Shown in pieces: positions 53,317 to 60,558 of a stretch of DNA of 64,000 bases (positions within the stretch are counted from its first letter, which is position 1; every line of letters starts with the position of its first letter). This DNA comes from VRUE01 sp963796705 (lineage in GTDB: Bacteria; Actinomycetota; Thermoleophilia; Solirubrobacterales; 70-9): assembly GCA_963796705.1 (NCBI GenBank), contig CAWCMK010000001.1:310001-374000 (forward strand). Reading direction: 5' to 3'. The position numbers and the translations under genes are program-made. The notes beneath the pieces were generated by a model, which did not search any database, had not been told where the DNA came from, and saw only the letters and a list, made by a program, of their open reading frames with translations.

Positions 53317-53380
53317 CGGCGAAGTGTGACCCGCCAGCCGAGATCCCTGATGCACGGGGTTTGCGGGTCACACCTTGCCG
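53317..53380. terminator. Long inverted repeat, probable terminator or recombination-site arm
   Basis: Two 18-nt arms (CGGCGAAGTGTGACCCGC and GCGGGTCACACCTTGCCG) pair at 16 positions around a 28-nt loop. It follows the stop at 53280 and precedes the degenerate att copy by 17 nt. No T-run. Confidence 0.45.
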
Positions 53381-53396
53381 ACGGTTAAGAGAACAC

Positions 53397-53447
53397 CTTG
53401 AAAAACCACTAGCCATTGCAAGGCCGCTCGTGTTCAGACCCCCCTCG
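53397..53447 (+). repeat. Fourth, degenerate copy of tRNA-Ser 3' part
   Basis: Aligns with 29117-29172: CTTGAAAAACCACTAGCC, then TTGCAAGGCCGCTCGTG, then CCCCCCTCG. Substitutions and small gaps suggest an old att remnant. Confidence 0.6.
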
Positions 53448-53874
53448 TATTCAGAGAGGGATTTTGGAGCCGGGGAGGGGCACCCTTGATCGGCCTCGCC
53501 GAGCCGGCGTCGCGGTGCTGCAAGCTATGAGCCGTCGAGGAGCGTGAGCCGGGATGGGGCGCTGCCATCGGCGGCGACGTCCCTCGGTGCGGAAATTACC
53601 GCCAGGGCTCGCCCATGAACGCGATTTGCACCGTTTTGATCGACCGGTGCAAGGAGCTGCTTTAGGCCGACAAATCGCTTCAGGCCGAGAAATGGGAGTG
53701 CTCCGGGCTTTCGCTATCCCAGGTGTCGGCCCCCGGGCATCTGCCTCATTGTCAGGGCGCTCGTAGGGGATCGCGCCGCGATCCAATGACACGCTGCAGC
53801 GTCAGCTGAAATCGATCGACGTACACCGAGGCCAGGCCTGTTGTAACACTCACCGCCCCACTGCAAAGGTCGGC
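53448..53874. other. Intergenic, no gene identified
   Basis: ORFs on both strands here have no protein-like character. It forms the island-chromosome junction on the right. Confidence 0.4.
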
Positions 53875-55560
53875 TTACTTCTTGTGGAGGCCGGCGACGG
53901 GATGACTGTATTCGACCGTCTTGCAGTAGAGCGGCGAGGGGTCGATCGAGTCGATAACAGCTCGCCCGGCGGGCCGACCCTTCCTGCCGCATTGGATCGT
54001 CCCATCCTTGACGCCATCGGTGGCGACGATTACGTCTTCGCCGCCGCGTCCGTAGAAGCTGTCCACGCCGGGTTGACCCAGCATCACGTTGGGACCGGCG
54101 TCGCCGATCAGAACATCGTTGTCGAAGGAGCCCTCGATGTCCTCGTCAGAGCGCGCCAAGCCGACCTTATGGCAGCCGGGGATCGCATCTATCCATGCCC
54201 GGCCGGCCGCGAGGGAGATGTAGAGGGTGCCCGGGTGGGCCTGGGTCTCGGCAAAGGAGGCATCGTCCTGACCGGGCCCGCCGACCAGGGAGCCCCCGGC
54301 GCAGCCACCTCCCGCCGCGAGCAGGTCGCCGCCGGATCCGCCGTAGAGGTAGGTCGGGCCCGGCAGCCCGCCGACGAGGCCGTCGTCCCCGGCGCCACCG
54401 TAGATCCGGTCGGCCCCCGGGCCGGACTCGATCAGGTCGTCCTCGGGGCCGCCATGGATGACGTCGTTGCCCGAGCCGCCCGCGAGGCGGACAAAGTCCA
54501 CCGAGCGCAACGAGCCCTTGATCGACAGGCGATCGTCGCCGGGGCCCATGTCGGCCATCAGCCACCGGGCCGGCCCGTCCATCATGCAGTTCACCTGAGC
54601 GGTGGTGCCCGGCGGGTGGACGCAGCCGAGGCCCGCGGCCAAGCCCTTGGCGGCGCTGACGCTGAAGGTCTCAGACGGTTCGTCATAGGAGATCGTGATG
54701 TCGTCGGTACCGAGTCCCCCGACAACCTGCAGGCCGCCGCCTTCGCCGAAGATTGGGTCGACTTCGACGTAGGCCGAAGCCCTGGGCAGCTTTTCGGGGC
54801 CGCAGGAAATGTGAATCGGACCGCCGCTGCAGCTGTCACTGCCCTGGCCACCGTCGAGGGTGTCCCGGCCACCGCCACCTTTGATGTGATCGTTACCCGA
54901 GCCGCCGTCGATCACGTTGGAGCCCTTGTCTCCGATCAGGGTGTCGGCAAAGGCGGAGCCTTCGAGGTTCTCGAAGCGATAGAGGTGGTCGTGTCCGTCG
55001 CCGTAGGCCCGGTGAGTTTTGAGCGAGGCCCAGACACCGTGATCGCGCCCCTCGCCACCCACCGCTGTAGCGAAGGAGGCGATGTCCCCACGGCCGGGGC
55101 CGCCGTCCATGCGGTCATAGCCATAGTCCCCGTGCACGATGTCTTCTTCCCCCGGACCGCCGTTGACCGTGTCGATGCCGAGGCCGCCCGACACTTCGTC
55201 ACGGTTGCCCGGGCCACCCAACACCTTGTCGTCACCGAGGTCACCGAAGACGCGATCGGTCCCCGGGCCACCATCGATCCAGTCGTTGCCGCGCCCCCCG
55301 TGAATAATGTCGTCGCCGGGTCCCCCGCAGATAAGGTCATCGCCCAAACCGCCGTAGATGGTGTCATTTCCGGGGCCGCCCCAGATCACGTCCCGGCGGG
55401 GTGTTCCGCGCAGGATGTCGTTACCGGCGGTCCCGACAATCGTCGCCCTGTGCCCGTCGCAACGCGGGGGTTCTTCGACTGCGGTCGCGCCTGCCGCCTG
55501 GGCCAGCACCAGGCAGCCGACCGTGACAACCACCGCCGCCGCTGCCGTTGTCCGTCGCAC
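53875..55560 (-). CDS. Secreted RTX-like (hemolysin-type) calcium-binding repeat protein
   Basis: 561 aa with signal peptide (VVVTVGCLVLAQAAGATA). From residue 40 it has many nine-residue GGxGxDxxx repeats: VIWGGPGNDTIYGGLGDD, LICGGPGDDIIHGGRGND. These bind Ca2+ in a parallel beta-roll. A non-repeat beta domain of about 110 residues lies in the middle (AYVEVDPIFGEGGGLQVVG), then repeats resume (IYGGAGDDGLVGG). Its conserved Cys (ICGG, CSGG, ISCG) are unusual for RTX repeats. Export is by signal peptide, not type I secretion. Confidence 0.85.
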   Translation of the reverse strand: MRRTTAAAAVVVTVGCLVLAQAAGATAVEEPPRCDGHRATIVGTAGNDILRGTPRRDVIWGGPGNDTIYGGLGDDLICGGPGDDIIHGGRGNDWIDGGPGTDRVFGDLGDDKVLGGPGNRDEVSGGLGIDTVNGGPGEEDIVHGDYGYDRMDGGPGRGDIASFATAVGGEGRDHGVWASLKTHRAYGDGHDHLYRFENLEGSAFADTLIGDKGSNVIDGGSGNDHIKGGGGRDTLDGGQGSDSCSGGPIHISCGPEKLPRASAYVEVDPIFGEGGGLQVVGGLGTDDITISYDEPSETFSVSAAKGLAAGLGCVHPPGTTAQVNCMMDGPARWLMADMGPGDDRLSIKGSLRSVDFVRLAGGSGNDVIHGGPEDDLIESGPGADRIYGGAGDDGLVGGLPGPTYLYGGSGGDLLAAGGGCAGGSLVGGPGQDDASFAETQAHPGTLYISLAAGRAWIDAIPGCHKVGLARSDEDIEGSFDNDVLIGDAGPNVMLGQPGVDSFYGRGGEDVIVATDGVKDGTIQCGRKGRPAGRAVIDSIDPSPLYCKTVEYSHPVAGLHKK

Positions 55561-55828
55561 ACCACGATCCTAGAAGGGATATCTGCGCGGCTCCTAAGCG
55601 GCCGTCCCGACCGGGCCTGCGTTGAAGGTTTCTGGGTCTGGCGCCCAAGCAGCCAGCCCGAGCTGGGCGACCGCCGAAACGGGGTTGCTGTTGGGGTTGC
55701 CGTCCGATCAGGCTGGGGCTTGACGGAGTTCGATCCGCTCCAACTCGACTCGGCAGAACGGCGAAATACTGGGCGCCCGGGTGAGCCTCAGGCAGGATCC
55801 GAGCGCCAAGCCAAACCGGGCGGCCCGA
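55561..55828. other. Intergenic, no gene identified
   Basis: Between the repeat-protein start and the arsR-type gene stop. Nothing protein-like or strongly structured seen. Confidence 0.35.
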
Positions 55829-56182
55829 TCAACTCAGCCACGCTGAGAACTCCCGCAGCGCGTCGGGGATCACGTAGTAATAGGCCCACAGTCCCTCGCG
55901 CTCAGAGCCGACGATTCCGGCCAGCCGGAGCACCTTGAGGTGATGGGAGACCGTGGGCTGCGAGAGATCGAAGAGCGGGACCAGCTCACAGACACAGACC
56001 TTCCCCGCGTGCTTGCGCAGCACGTCGACCAGCTGGAGGCGAACCGGATCGCCGAGGGCCTTGGCGACGGTCGCCATTCGCTCGGCCTCTTGGCGCTCGA
56101 CGTCGGGGTAGACGACCGGCTCGCAGCACGGCTCACCCGGTGCACGCTTCTGCTTTGGGGCCAACTGGAGGGCTGTCTCCAT
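55829..56182 (-). CDS. arsR: ArsR-family metalloregulator (arsenic-type)
   Basis: 117 aa from ATG 56182. The winged helix is RMATVAKALGDPVRLQLVDV to LSQPTVSHHLKVLRLAGIV. The Cys pair in GKVCVCELVPLF sits in the alpha-3 position used for As(III)/Sb(III) in ArsR (CVCEL versus CVCDL), and the N-terminal EPCCEP adds more thiols. It should leave DNA on binding arsenite and so derepress the divergent aquaporin operon. The promoter lies so close that its mRNA is probably leaderless. Confidence 0.87.
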   Translation of the reverse strand: METALQLAPKQKRAPGEPCCEPVVYPDVERQEAERMATVAKALGDPVRLQLVDVLRKHAGKVCVCELVPLFDLSQPTVSHHLKVLRLAGIVGSEREGLWAYYYVIPDALREFSAWLS

Positions 56183-56185
56183 CAC

Positions 56186-56229
56186 ATAGATGTATATCGA
56201 TTGAACTTTTGTTTGTCAATGCTTAGGAT
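56186..56229. promoter_or_regulatory. Overlapping divergent promoters with ArsR-type operator
   Basis: Minus strand: -35 TTGACA (56219-56214), 17-bp spacer, -10 TATACA (56196-56191), predicted start near 56184, i.e. at the arsR ATG. Plus strand: -35 TTGAAC (56201-56206), 17-bp spacer, -10 TAGGAT (56224-56229), predicted start near 56236, 5 nt before the aquaporin ATG. ATAGATGTATATCGAT (56186-56201) is a near-dyad overlapping the arsR -10 and touching the other -35, a suitable operator to shut both. Confidence 0.65.
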
Positions 56230-56240
56230 CGGCCGCCGGA

Positions 56241-56993
56241 ATGAGCGCACCGCTTCCAAGACGCCTCTTTGCGGAGTTTCTCGGCTCCGCCTTTCTGGCT
56301 GCGACGGTGATCGGCTCAGGCATCGCGGCGCAGCAGCTCTCGCCAAACGACGTCGGCCTTCAGCTTTTCGAGAACGCGGCCGCAACGGCCGCCGGTCTCT
56401 TCACCTTCATCCTCATGTTCGGCCCCGTATCGGGTGCCCATTTCAACCCGGTCGTCTCCCTCGTTGACGCAAGCTTCGGCGGCCTGCGCTGGCGTCACGC
56501 ACTGGCCTACATCCCGGCCCAGGTTGTCGGCTGCATTTGCGGGGCGATCGTCGCCAACCTGATGTTCGGCCTCTCGGTGATCAGCATCTCAACCCACCAC
56601 CGCGCTTCTCCGGCACACCTCTTCGCCGAGGTGATCGCAACCCTCGGCCTCCTGTTGGTGATCTTCTCGCTGGCGCGAACCCGCCGCGGAAGCCTGGCGC
56701 CGGCGGCCGTCGGCGCCTACATCGGCGCCGCCTATTTCTTCACCAGCTCGACCAGCTTTGCCAATCCGGCGATCGACGTGGGGCGGATCTTCTCCAACAC
56801 ATTCGCCGGAATCGACCCCGCTTCGGTCCCGGCGTTCATCGTCTTCCAGCTGCTCGGGGGCGCCGTCGCGATCGTCGTCCTTCGCACCCTCTACCCGGAC
56901 ATAACGCCCGACGAGGCGGCAGAGATCATGCTGCCCCACGAGACCGATGACGAGGCGCGGAAAACGCTCGCATCCGCCCGGGACGGGGCCTGA
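56241..56993 (+). CDS. MIP-family aquaporin/aquaglyceroporin, probable arsenite channel
   Basis: 250 aa, six helices. The two half-helix motifs are present: GAHFNPVVS near residue 70 (NPV variant) and SFANPAIDVGRIFS near 180. AqpS-like channels in ars loci let arsenite leave the cell. It is controlled from the divergent arsR promoter and followed at 3 bp by a FAD reductase gene. No ArsB/Acr3 pump or ArsC reductase is visible in the window. Confidence 0.87.
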   Translation: MSAPLPRRLFAEFLGSAFLAATVIGSGIAAQQLSPNDVGLQLFENAAATAAGLFTFILMFGPVSGAHFNPVVSLVDASFGGLRWRHALAYIPAQVVGCICGAIVANLMFGLSVISISTHHRASPAHLFAEVIATLGLLLVIFSLARTRRGSLAPAAVGAYIGAAYFFTSSTSFANPAIDVGRIFSNTFAGIDPASVPAFIVFQLLGGAVAIVVLRTLYPDITPDEAAEIMLPHETDDEARKTLASARDGA

Positions 56994-56996
56994 GCG

Positions 56997-58385
56997 ATGC
57001 GGCTCTTGGCAATCGGTGGGAGCGATGCTGGAATCAGCGCTGCCCTGCGGGCGGGGGAGCTGGATCAGACCGCGGAGGTGACGGTCGTTGTCGCAGACGC
57101 CTTCCCGAATTTCTCAATTTGCGGCATCCCCTACTACGTCTCAGGTGAGGTGGGCCACTGGCGCAACCTCGCCCACCGCAGCGTCGATGACCTTGAGGCG
57201 ACCGGCATGTCGCTGCGTCTGGAGACGCGCATAAGCCGAATCGATACCCGCGAGCATCGGGTTATCGCCGAGGGCGGCGAGGCCCTTTCCTACGACGCAC
57301 TGATTATCGGAACCGGTGCCTTACCGGTGCGACCCACGCTTGCGGGCCTCGACAGTTTGGGCCCAGGGGACGGGGTGCACCTACTGCACTCGATGGGCGA
57401 CACCTTCGAGCTCATGCAGAGTCTGGAGGCGCGGGCACCGCGGCGTGCGGTCATCGTTGGCGCGGGCTACGTCGGCCTGGAGATGGCCGAGGCGCTCACA
57501 GCCCGGGGCCTTGAGGTGACTCAGGTCGAGCGTTTGGAGGAGGTTCTGCCGACCGTCGATCCGGAGCTTGGGGCGCTCGTGCGGGCGGAATTGGAAAGAC
57601 AGGGAGTCGAGGTGCATTGCTCCACCCGAGTCGAGGCTGTGGAAGCGACAGGGTCTGGGACGGAGGGTCGAATCCGCGTTCGAGCCAGCGGCCCCGAGGG
57701 CCGCACACTGTCCCTGGGAACCGATCTTGTTCTGGTCGTCGTCGGGGTGCGGCCCGACACATCCCTTGCCGAGGCGGCCGGAGTCGGTCTCGACGCAAGC
57801 GGGGCGATCGCGGTCGATCGGCAGATGCGAACGAACCTTCCCGACGTCCTCGCCGCCGGCGATTGCGTGGGTACCCACCATCGCCTCCTTGGGACGACCT
57901 ATCTACCGCTCGGCACGACGGCACACAAGCAAGGTCGAGTGGCCGGCGAGAACGCCCTTGGCGGCACGCGGGAGTTCGCCGGCAGCCTAGGAACCCAGGT
58001 GGTCAAGGTCTTCGACCTCGTTGCGGCGCGAACCGGCCTGCGCGACCACGAGGCGAGCATCGCCGGCTTTGAGCCCGTGACCGTTGCTGTCAGGGCCGAT
58101 GATCACAAGGCCTATTACCCGGGTAGCCGCCCGATCGAGATGCGCTTCACCGGTGCGCGCCCCAGCGGCCGACTGCTTGGTGTGCAGCTCGTCGGACACC
58201 GCGACTCAGAGATCGCGAAGCGGATCGATATTCCCGCCACGGCGATCTTCAACGGGATGAGCGCCGAGGCGGTCTCCGAGCTCGACCTCTCCTATACGCC
58301 GCCCCTCGGTTCGCCCTGGGAGGCGATCCAGATCGGCGCCCAGGCATTGACACGCGATGCTTCCCTCGCCGCAGCCGCCGGGTAG
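56997..58385 (+). CDS. FAD-dependent NAD(P)H oxidoreductase, CoA-disulfide reductase/NADH oxidase-like
   Basis: 462 aa. N-terminal FAD motif IGGSDAGISAALRAGE, the active-site Cys in FSICGIPYYVSGEV near residue 43 (as Cys43 of CoA-disulfide reductase and NADH oxidase), NAD motif VIVGAGYVGLEMAEALTARG near 153, FAD second contact LAAGDCVGTHH near 285 and a C-terminal dimerisation domain. It is 3 bp behind the aquaporin, so it is co-transcribed. In ars operons such reductases are thought to serve arsenate or organoarsenical redox; that role is inferred here. Confidence 0.87.
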   Translation: MRLLAIGGSDAGISAALRAGELDQTAEVTVVVADAFPNFSICGIPYYVSGEVGHWRNLAHRSVDDLEATGMSLRLETRISRIDTREHRVIAEGGEALSYDALIIGTGALPVRPTLAGLDSLGPGDGVHLLHSMGDTFELMQSLEARAPRRAVIVGAGYVGLEMAEALTARGLEVTQVERLEEVLPTVDPELGALVRAELERQGVEVHCSTRVEAVEATGSGTEGRIRVRASGPEGRTLSLGTDLVLVVVGVRPDTSLAEAAGVGLDASGAIAVDRQMRTNLPDVLAAGDCVGTHHRLLGTTYLPLGTTAHKQGRVAGENALGGTREFAGSLGTQVVKVFDLVAARTGLRDHEASIAGFEPVTVAVRADDHKAYYPGSRPIEMRFTGARPSGRLLGVQLVGHRDSEIAKRIDIPATAIFNGMSAEAVSELDLSYTPPLGSPWEAIQIGAQALTRDASLAAAAG

Positions 58386-58503
58386 ACGATGTCGCCTCCC
58401 AAGCCAGACAAGCGGAAACGCACCGGACCGTCTCAAGCAATCTGCCAACCATGCCCTGAGATTCAGGCGCCGGCGATCCCGGCGTCGAAAGGAGATCGAT
58501 CCC

Positions 58504-58928
58504 TTGAAGCCGCAAACCGCTAGCACCAACCCGCTGAAGGCGAAGAACTGCGGATCGTCAATCAGAGCAATGCTCGCAAGGTCGGCCCCCAGACCTTCTC
58601 TCTGGTCGAAGCGGCCGAAATACCAAAGACCAAGAAGCAGCGCGAACTCTGCTCTAAGAAGGGCCATATTTGCAAGGTGATCACGGGCTGGCACGGCATC
58701 AAGGGGAACTCCGCAAGGGTCAACTTGGTCGAAGCCGGCCTTGAAGGTTGGGATACCGAAGGAACCCTGAGGACCAAGGGCGACTCCTGGTTTACCGGCA
58801 CAAAGCCAAACGCGAGCATCCAGCAGCCTGTGGCCGCCGGCGCCACCGCTGGGCCGGTGACGCTGAATTTCATGAGCGCGCTGGATCCGGCACTGCACGG
58901 GAAGCTCACGGTGGTTCCGTTGCGCTAA
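58504..58928 (+). pseudogene. Small cupredoxin-like protein, one frameshift
   Basis: TTG 58504 follows AAAGGAG. Frame 1 gives KPQTASTNPLKA; restoring one base near 58545 continues EELRIVNQSNARKVGPQTFS, ELCSKKGHICKVITGWHG, GDSWFTGTKPNASIQQPV and AGPVTLNFMSALDPALHGKL. The end resembles the blue-copper closing loop in a family where Cys-x-x-His-x-x-Met is normal, but here Ser and Asp replace Cys and His, so copper binding is doubtful. No signal peptide is visible. Confidence 0.55.
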
Positions 58929-58945
58929 GCGGCCCCGAGCAGGAT

Positions 58946-58976
58946 CACTGAGGGCGCGCGTCGCGCGCCCTCAGTG
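58946..58976 (+). terminator. Perfect 15-bp inverted repeat, probable terminator
   Basis: CACTGAGGGCGCGCG and CGCGCGCCCTCAGTG flank a single T, giving a very stable GC-rich hairpin 18 bp after the cupredoxin-like stop. No T-run follows, as is common in actinobacteria. Confidence 0.65.
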
Positions 58977-59153
58977 TCCGCAACGGAGAATCGCCAGCCC
59001 GCTTGAAAGTGACACATCCCGACGAAGCCGCAACAGACCATCAGCAGCGGCAACGCCGACGGCGGAGCCGCTCAAAGGCGGATCCAGGCTTGCCATGACG
59101 CCCTTCAAGCTGCCTGAAGGGAGCTAGGCTATCGGGACCACCAAGCACGGCGG

Positions 59154-59987
59154 ATGGAATTGACCCGTTCTGAGGGCAACTCGGTTTTTGTCGACCCGGA
59201 GTGGATCGACGCCCATCTCGGCGATCCCCAGGTGCGGATAGTCGAGGTCGACGTCAGCCCGAAATCCTATGAGTCGGGTCACATCCCGGGCGCCACCCTG
59301 TGGGACGCCTACGCCGATCTGCGCGGCGCCGACTACCTGCCCGTCAACGATGAGGAGATGCAGCGGTTGGTCGAGGGGGCGGGCGTTGACGCGGACACGA
59401 CGGTCGTCTTTTACGGGTACGGTGCGGCGCTCGGATTTTGGCTGTTGAGTGCCCACGGCCACCACGACGTGCGGATGCTCGACGGGCCGCGGGAGCGCTG
59501 GAGTGAGTTCGGCAAAGACTGGAGCCTGGAGGCCCCCCGGATCGTGGTGAGCTCCCACTCCTACCAGCTCCAGGCCCAGGACCCGGCGCTGAGCGCCTCC
59601 CGGGAGGACGTCGAGGCCGCGATCGGGAACCCTGAGGCGATCCTGCTCGACGTGCGCTCAGAGCTCGAGTTCGACGGCGAGCGATTCTGGCCATCCGGGG
59701 CGACCGAGGACGTGGGGCGAGCGGGGCACCTGCCCGGAGCGGTCAACGTCCCCATCGATCACTTCCGGACCTCCGACGGCGCCCTCAGAGCTCCACAGGA
59801 GTTACGCGACGCGCTGGCAGAAAAGGGAGTCGATGGCGACAAGCCGATCATCATCTACTGCACGATCGGGAACCGCGCCAGCCAGGCGTGGGTGGGGCTG
59901 AGGCACCTGCTCGACTACCCGCGCGTCTCGGTCTATTACCCCTCCTGGGTCGAGTGGGGACGGCGGGACGACGCCCCAATCGAGTAG
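59154..59987 (+). CDS. Sulfurtransferase (two-domain rhodanese)
   Basis: 277 aa. Two rhodanese domains: the first, inactive, has VEVDVSPKSYESGHIPGA and VVFYGYGAALGFW in place of the Cys loop; the second has LLDVRSELEFDGERFW, GAVNVPIDHF and the active-site loop YCTIGNRASQ near residue 243, with catalytic Cys and Arg. It transfers sulfur from thiosulfate or a persulfide to an acceptor. ATG 59154. About 165 bp after the strong terminator, so it has its own promoter. Confidence 0.9.
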   Translation: MELTRSEGNSVFVDPEWIDAHLGDPQVRIVEVDVSPKSYESGHIPGATLWDAYADLRGADYLPVNDEEMQRLVEGAGVDADTTVVFYGYGAALGFWLLSAHGHHDVRMLDGPRERWSEFGKDWSLEAPRIVVSSHSYQLQAQDPALSASREDVEAAIGNPEAILLDVRSELEFDGERFWPSGATEDVGRAGHLPGAVNVPIDHFRTSDGALRAPQELRDALAEKGVDGDKPIIIYCTIGNRASQAWVGLRHLLDYPRVSVYYPSWVEWGRRDDAPIE

Positions 59988-60034
59988 GAGGACCCCGCGA
60001 TCGGTTCCGACACGGGACCTGATAGGAACCATTG

Positions 60035-60424
60035 ATGGCACCTGACCAAGGCTCCTGGCCCGAGGCCGTGAATCAGGTGGGCTTTGCCTCATTCTCGGCC
60101 AGGAGCGGTGATGAGGGCCCGGTGGTGATGCTCAACCTGCTCGCCTTCAAGCCGCATGGCGGCGAGGAGCGCTATCTCGAATACGGTGACGCCGTGGCGC
60201 CTTTGCTCGAGGCGGCCGGGGCTCGAATTGTTTTCCTGGGCCGACCTTCGGCGGCGCTGCTGGGAGAGGCCTCCTGGGACATGGTCGCACTGGTCGAATA
60301 CCCGAGCCGCCGGGCGTTTCTCGAGATGGTCGGTTCCCAGGAGTACGAGGCGATCGCACATCTGCGCACCGAAGCACTGACCAAGGGCGAGTTGCATCCG
60401 ATCGACCCCCTGCCGCAAGCCTGA
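60035..60424 (+). CDS. DUF1330-family protein
   Basis: 129 aa from ATG 60035. A ferredoxin-like alpha/beta fold of dimeric alpha-beta barrel type: VVMLNLLAFKPHGGEERYLE, GARIVFLGRPSAALLG, MVALVEYPSRRAFLEMVGS and YEAIAHLRTEALTKGEL match DUF1330. Small cytosolic protein, function unknown. It is 47 bp behind the sulfurtransferase gene and probably co-transcribed. Confidence 0.82.
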   Translation: MAPDQGSWPEAVNQVGFASFSARSGDEGPVVMLNLLAFKPHGGEERYLEYGDAVAPLLEAAGARIVFLGRPSAALLGEASWDMVALVEYPSRRAFLEMVGSQEYEAIAHLRTEALTKGELHPIDPLPQA

Positions 60425-60558
60425 CCGAGGCGCGCCACCCACGAGGCCGTGATCGAGGAGCTCTTCAGCGCAAAGCTCACCGCCGGCGAGATGCGCTCTT
60501 TGGCGCTGGCACTCGGTCGTGCGCTCGAGCCCGGTGGGACACCGGCCCGGCGCGAACC

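Larger units (their letters stand above)
29085..53447. mobile_element. Composite genomic island integrated in tRNA-Ser(TGA)
   Basis: The left end is the intact tRNA gene. Three further copies of its 3' part (exact 60 bp, near-exact 28 bp, degenerate about 50 bp) mark successive right ends at 47623, 50778 and 53447. One complete and one truncated tyrosine recombinase of the same family, an excisionase-like protein and defence genes lie inside. The outer limit at 53447 rests on the degenerate copy and is less certain than 47623. Confidence 0.85.

Noticed and set aside
53884..55938. 684-codon open frame on the plus strand
   Set aside because: Antisense of the GGxGxD repeat gene; the repeats keep this frame open. 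No protein-like features.
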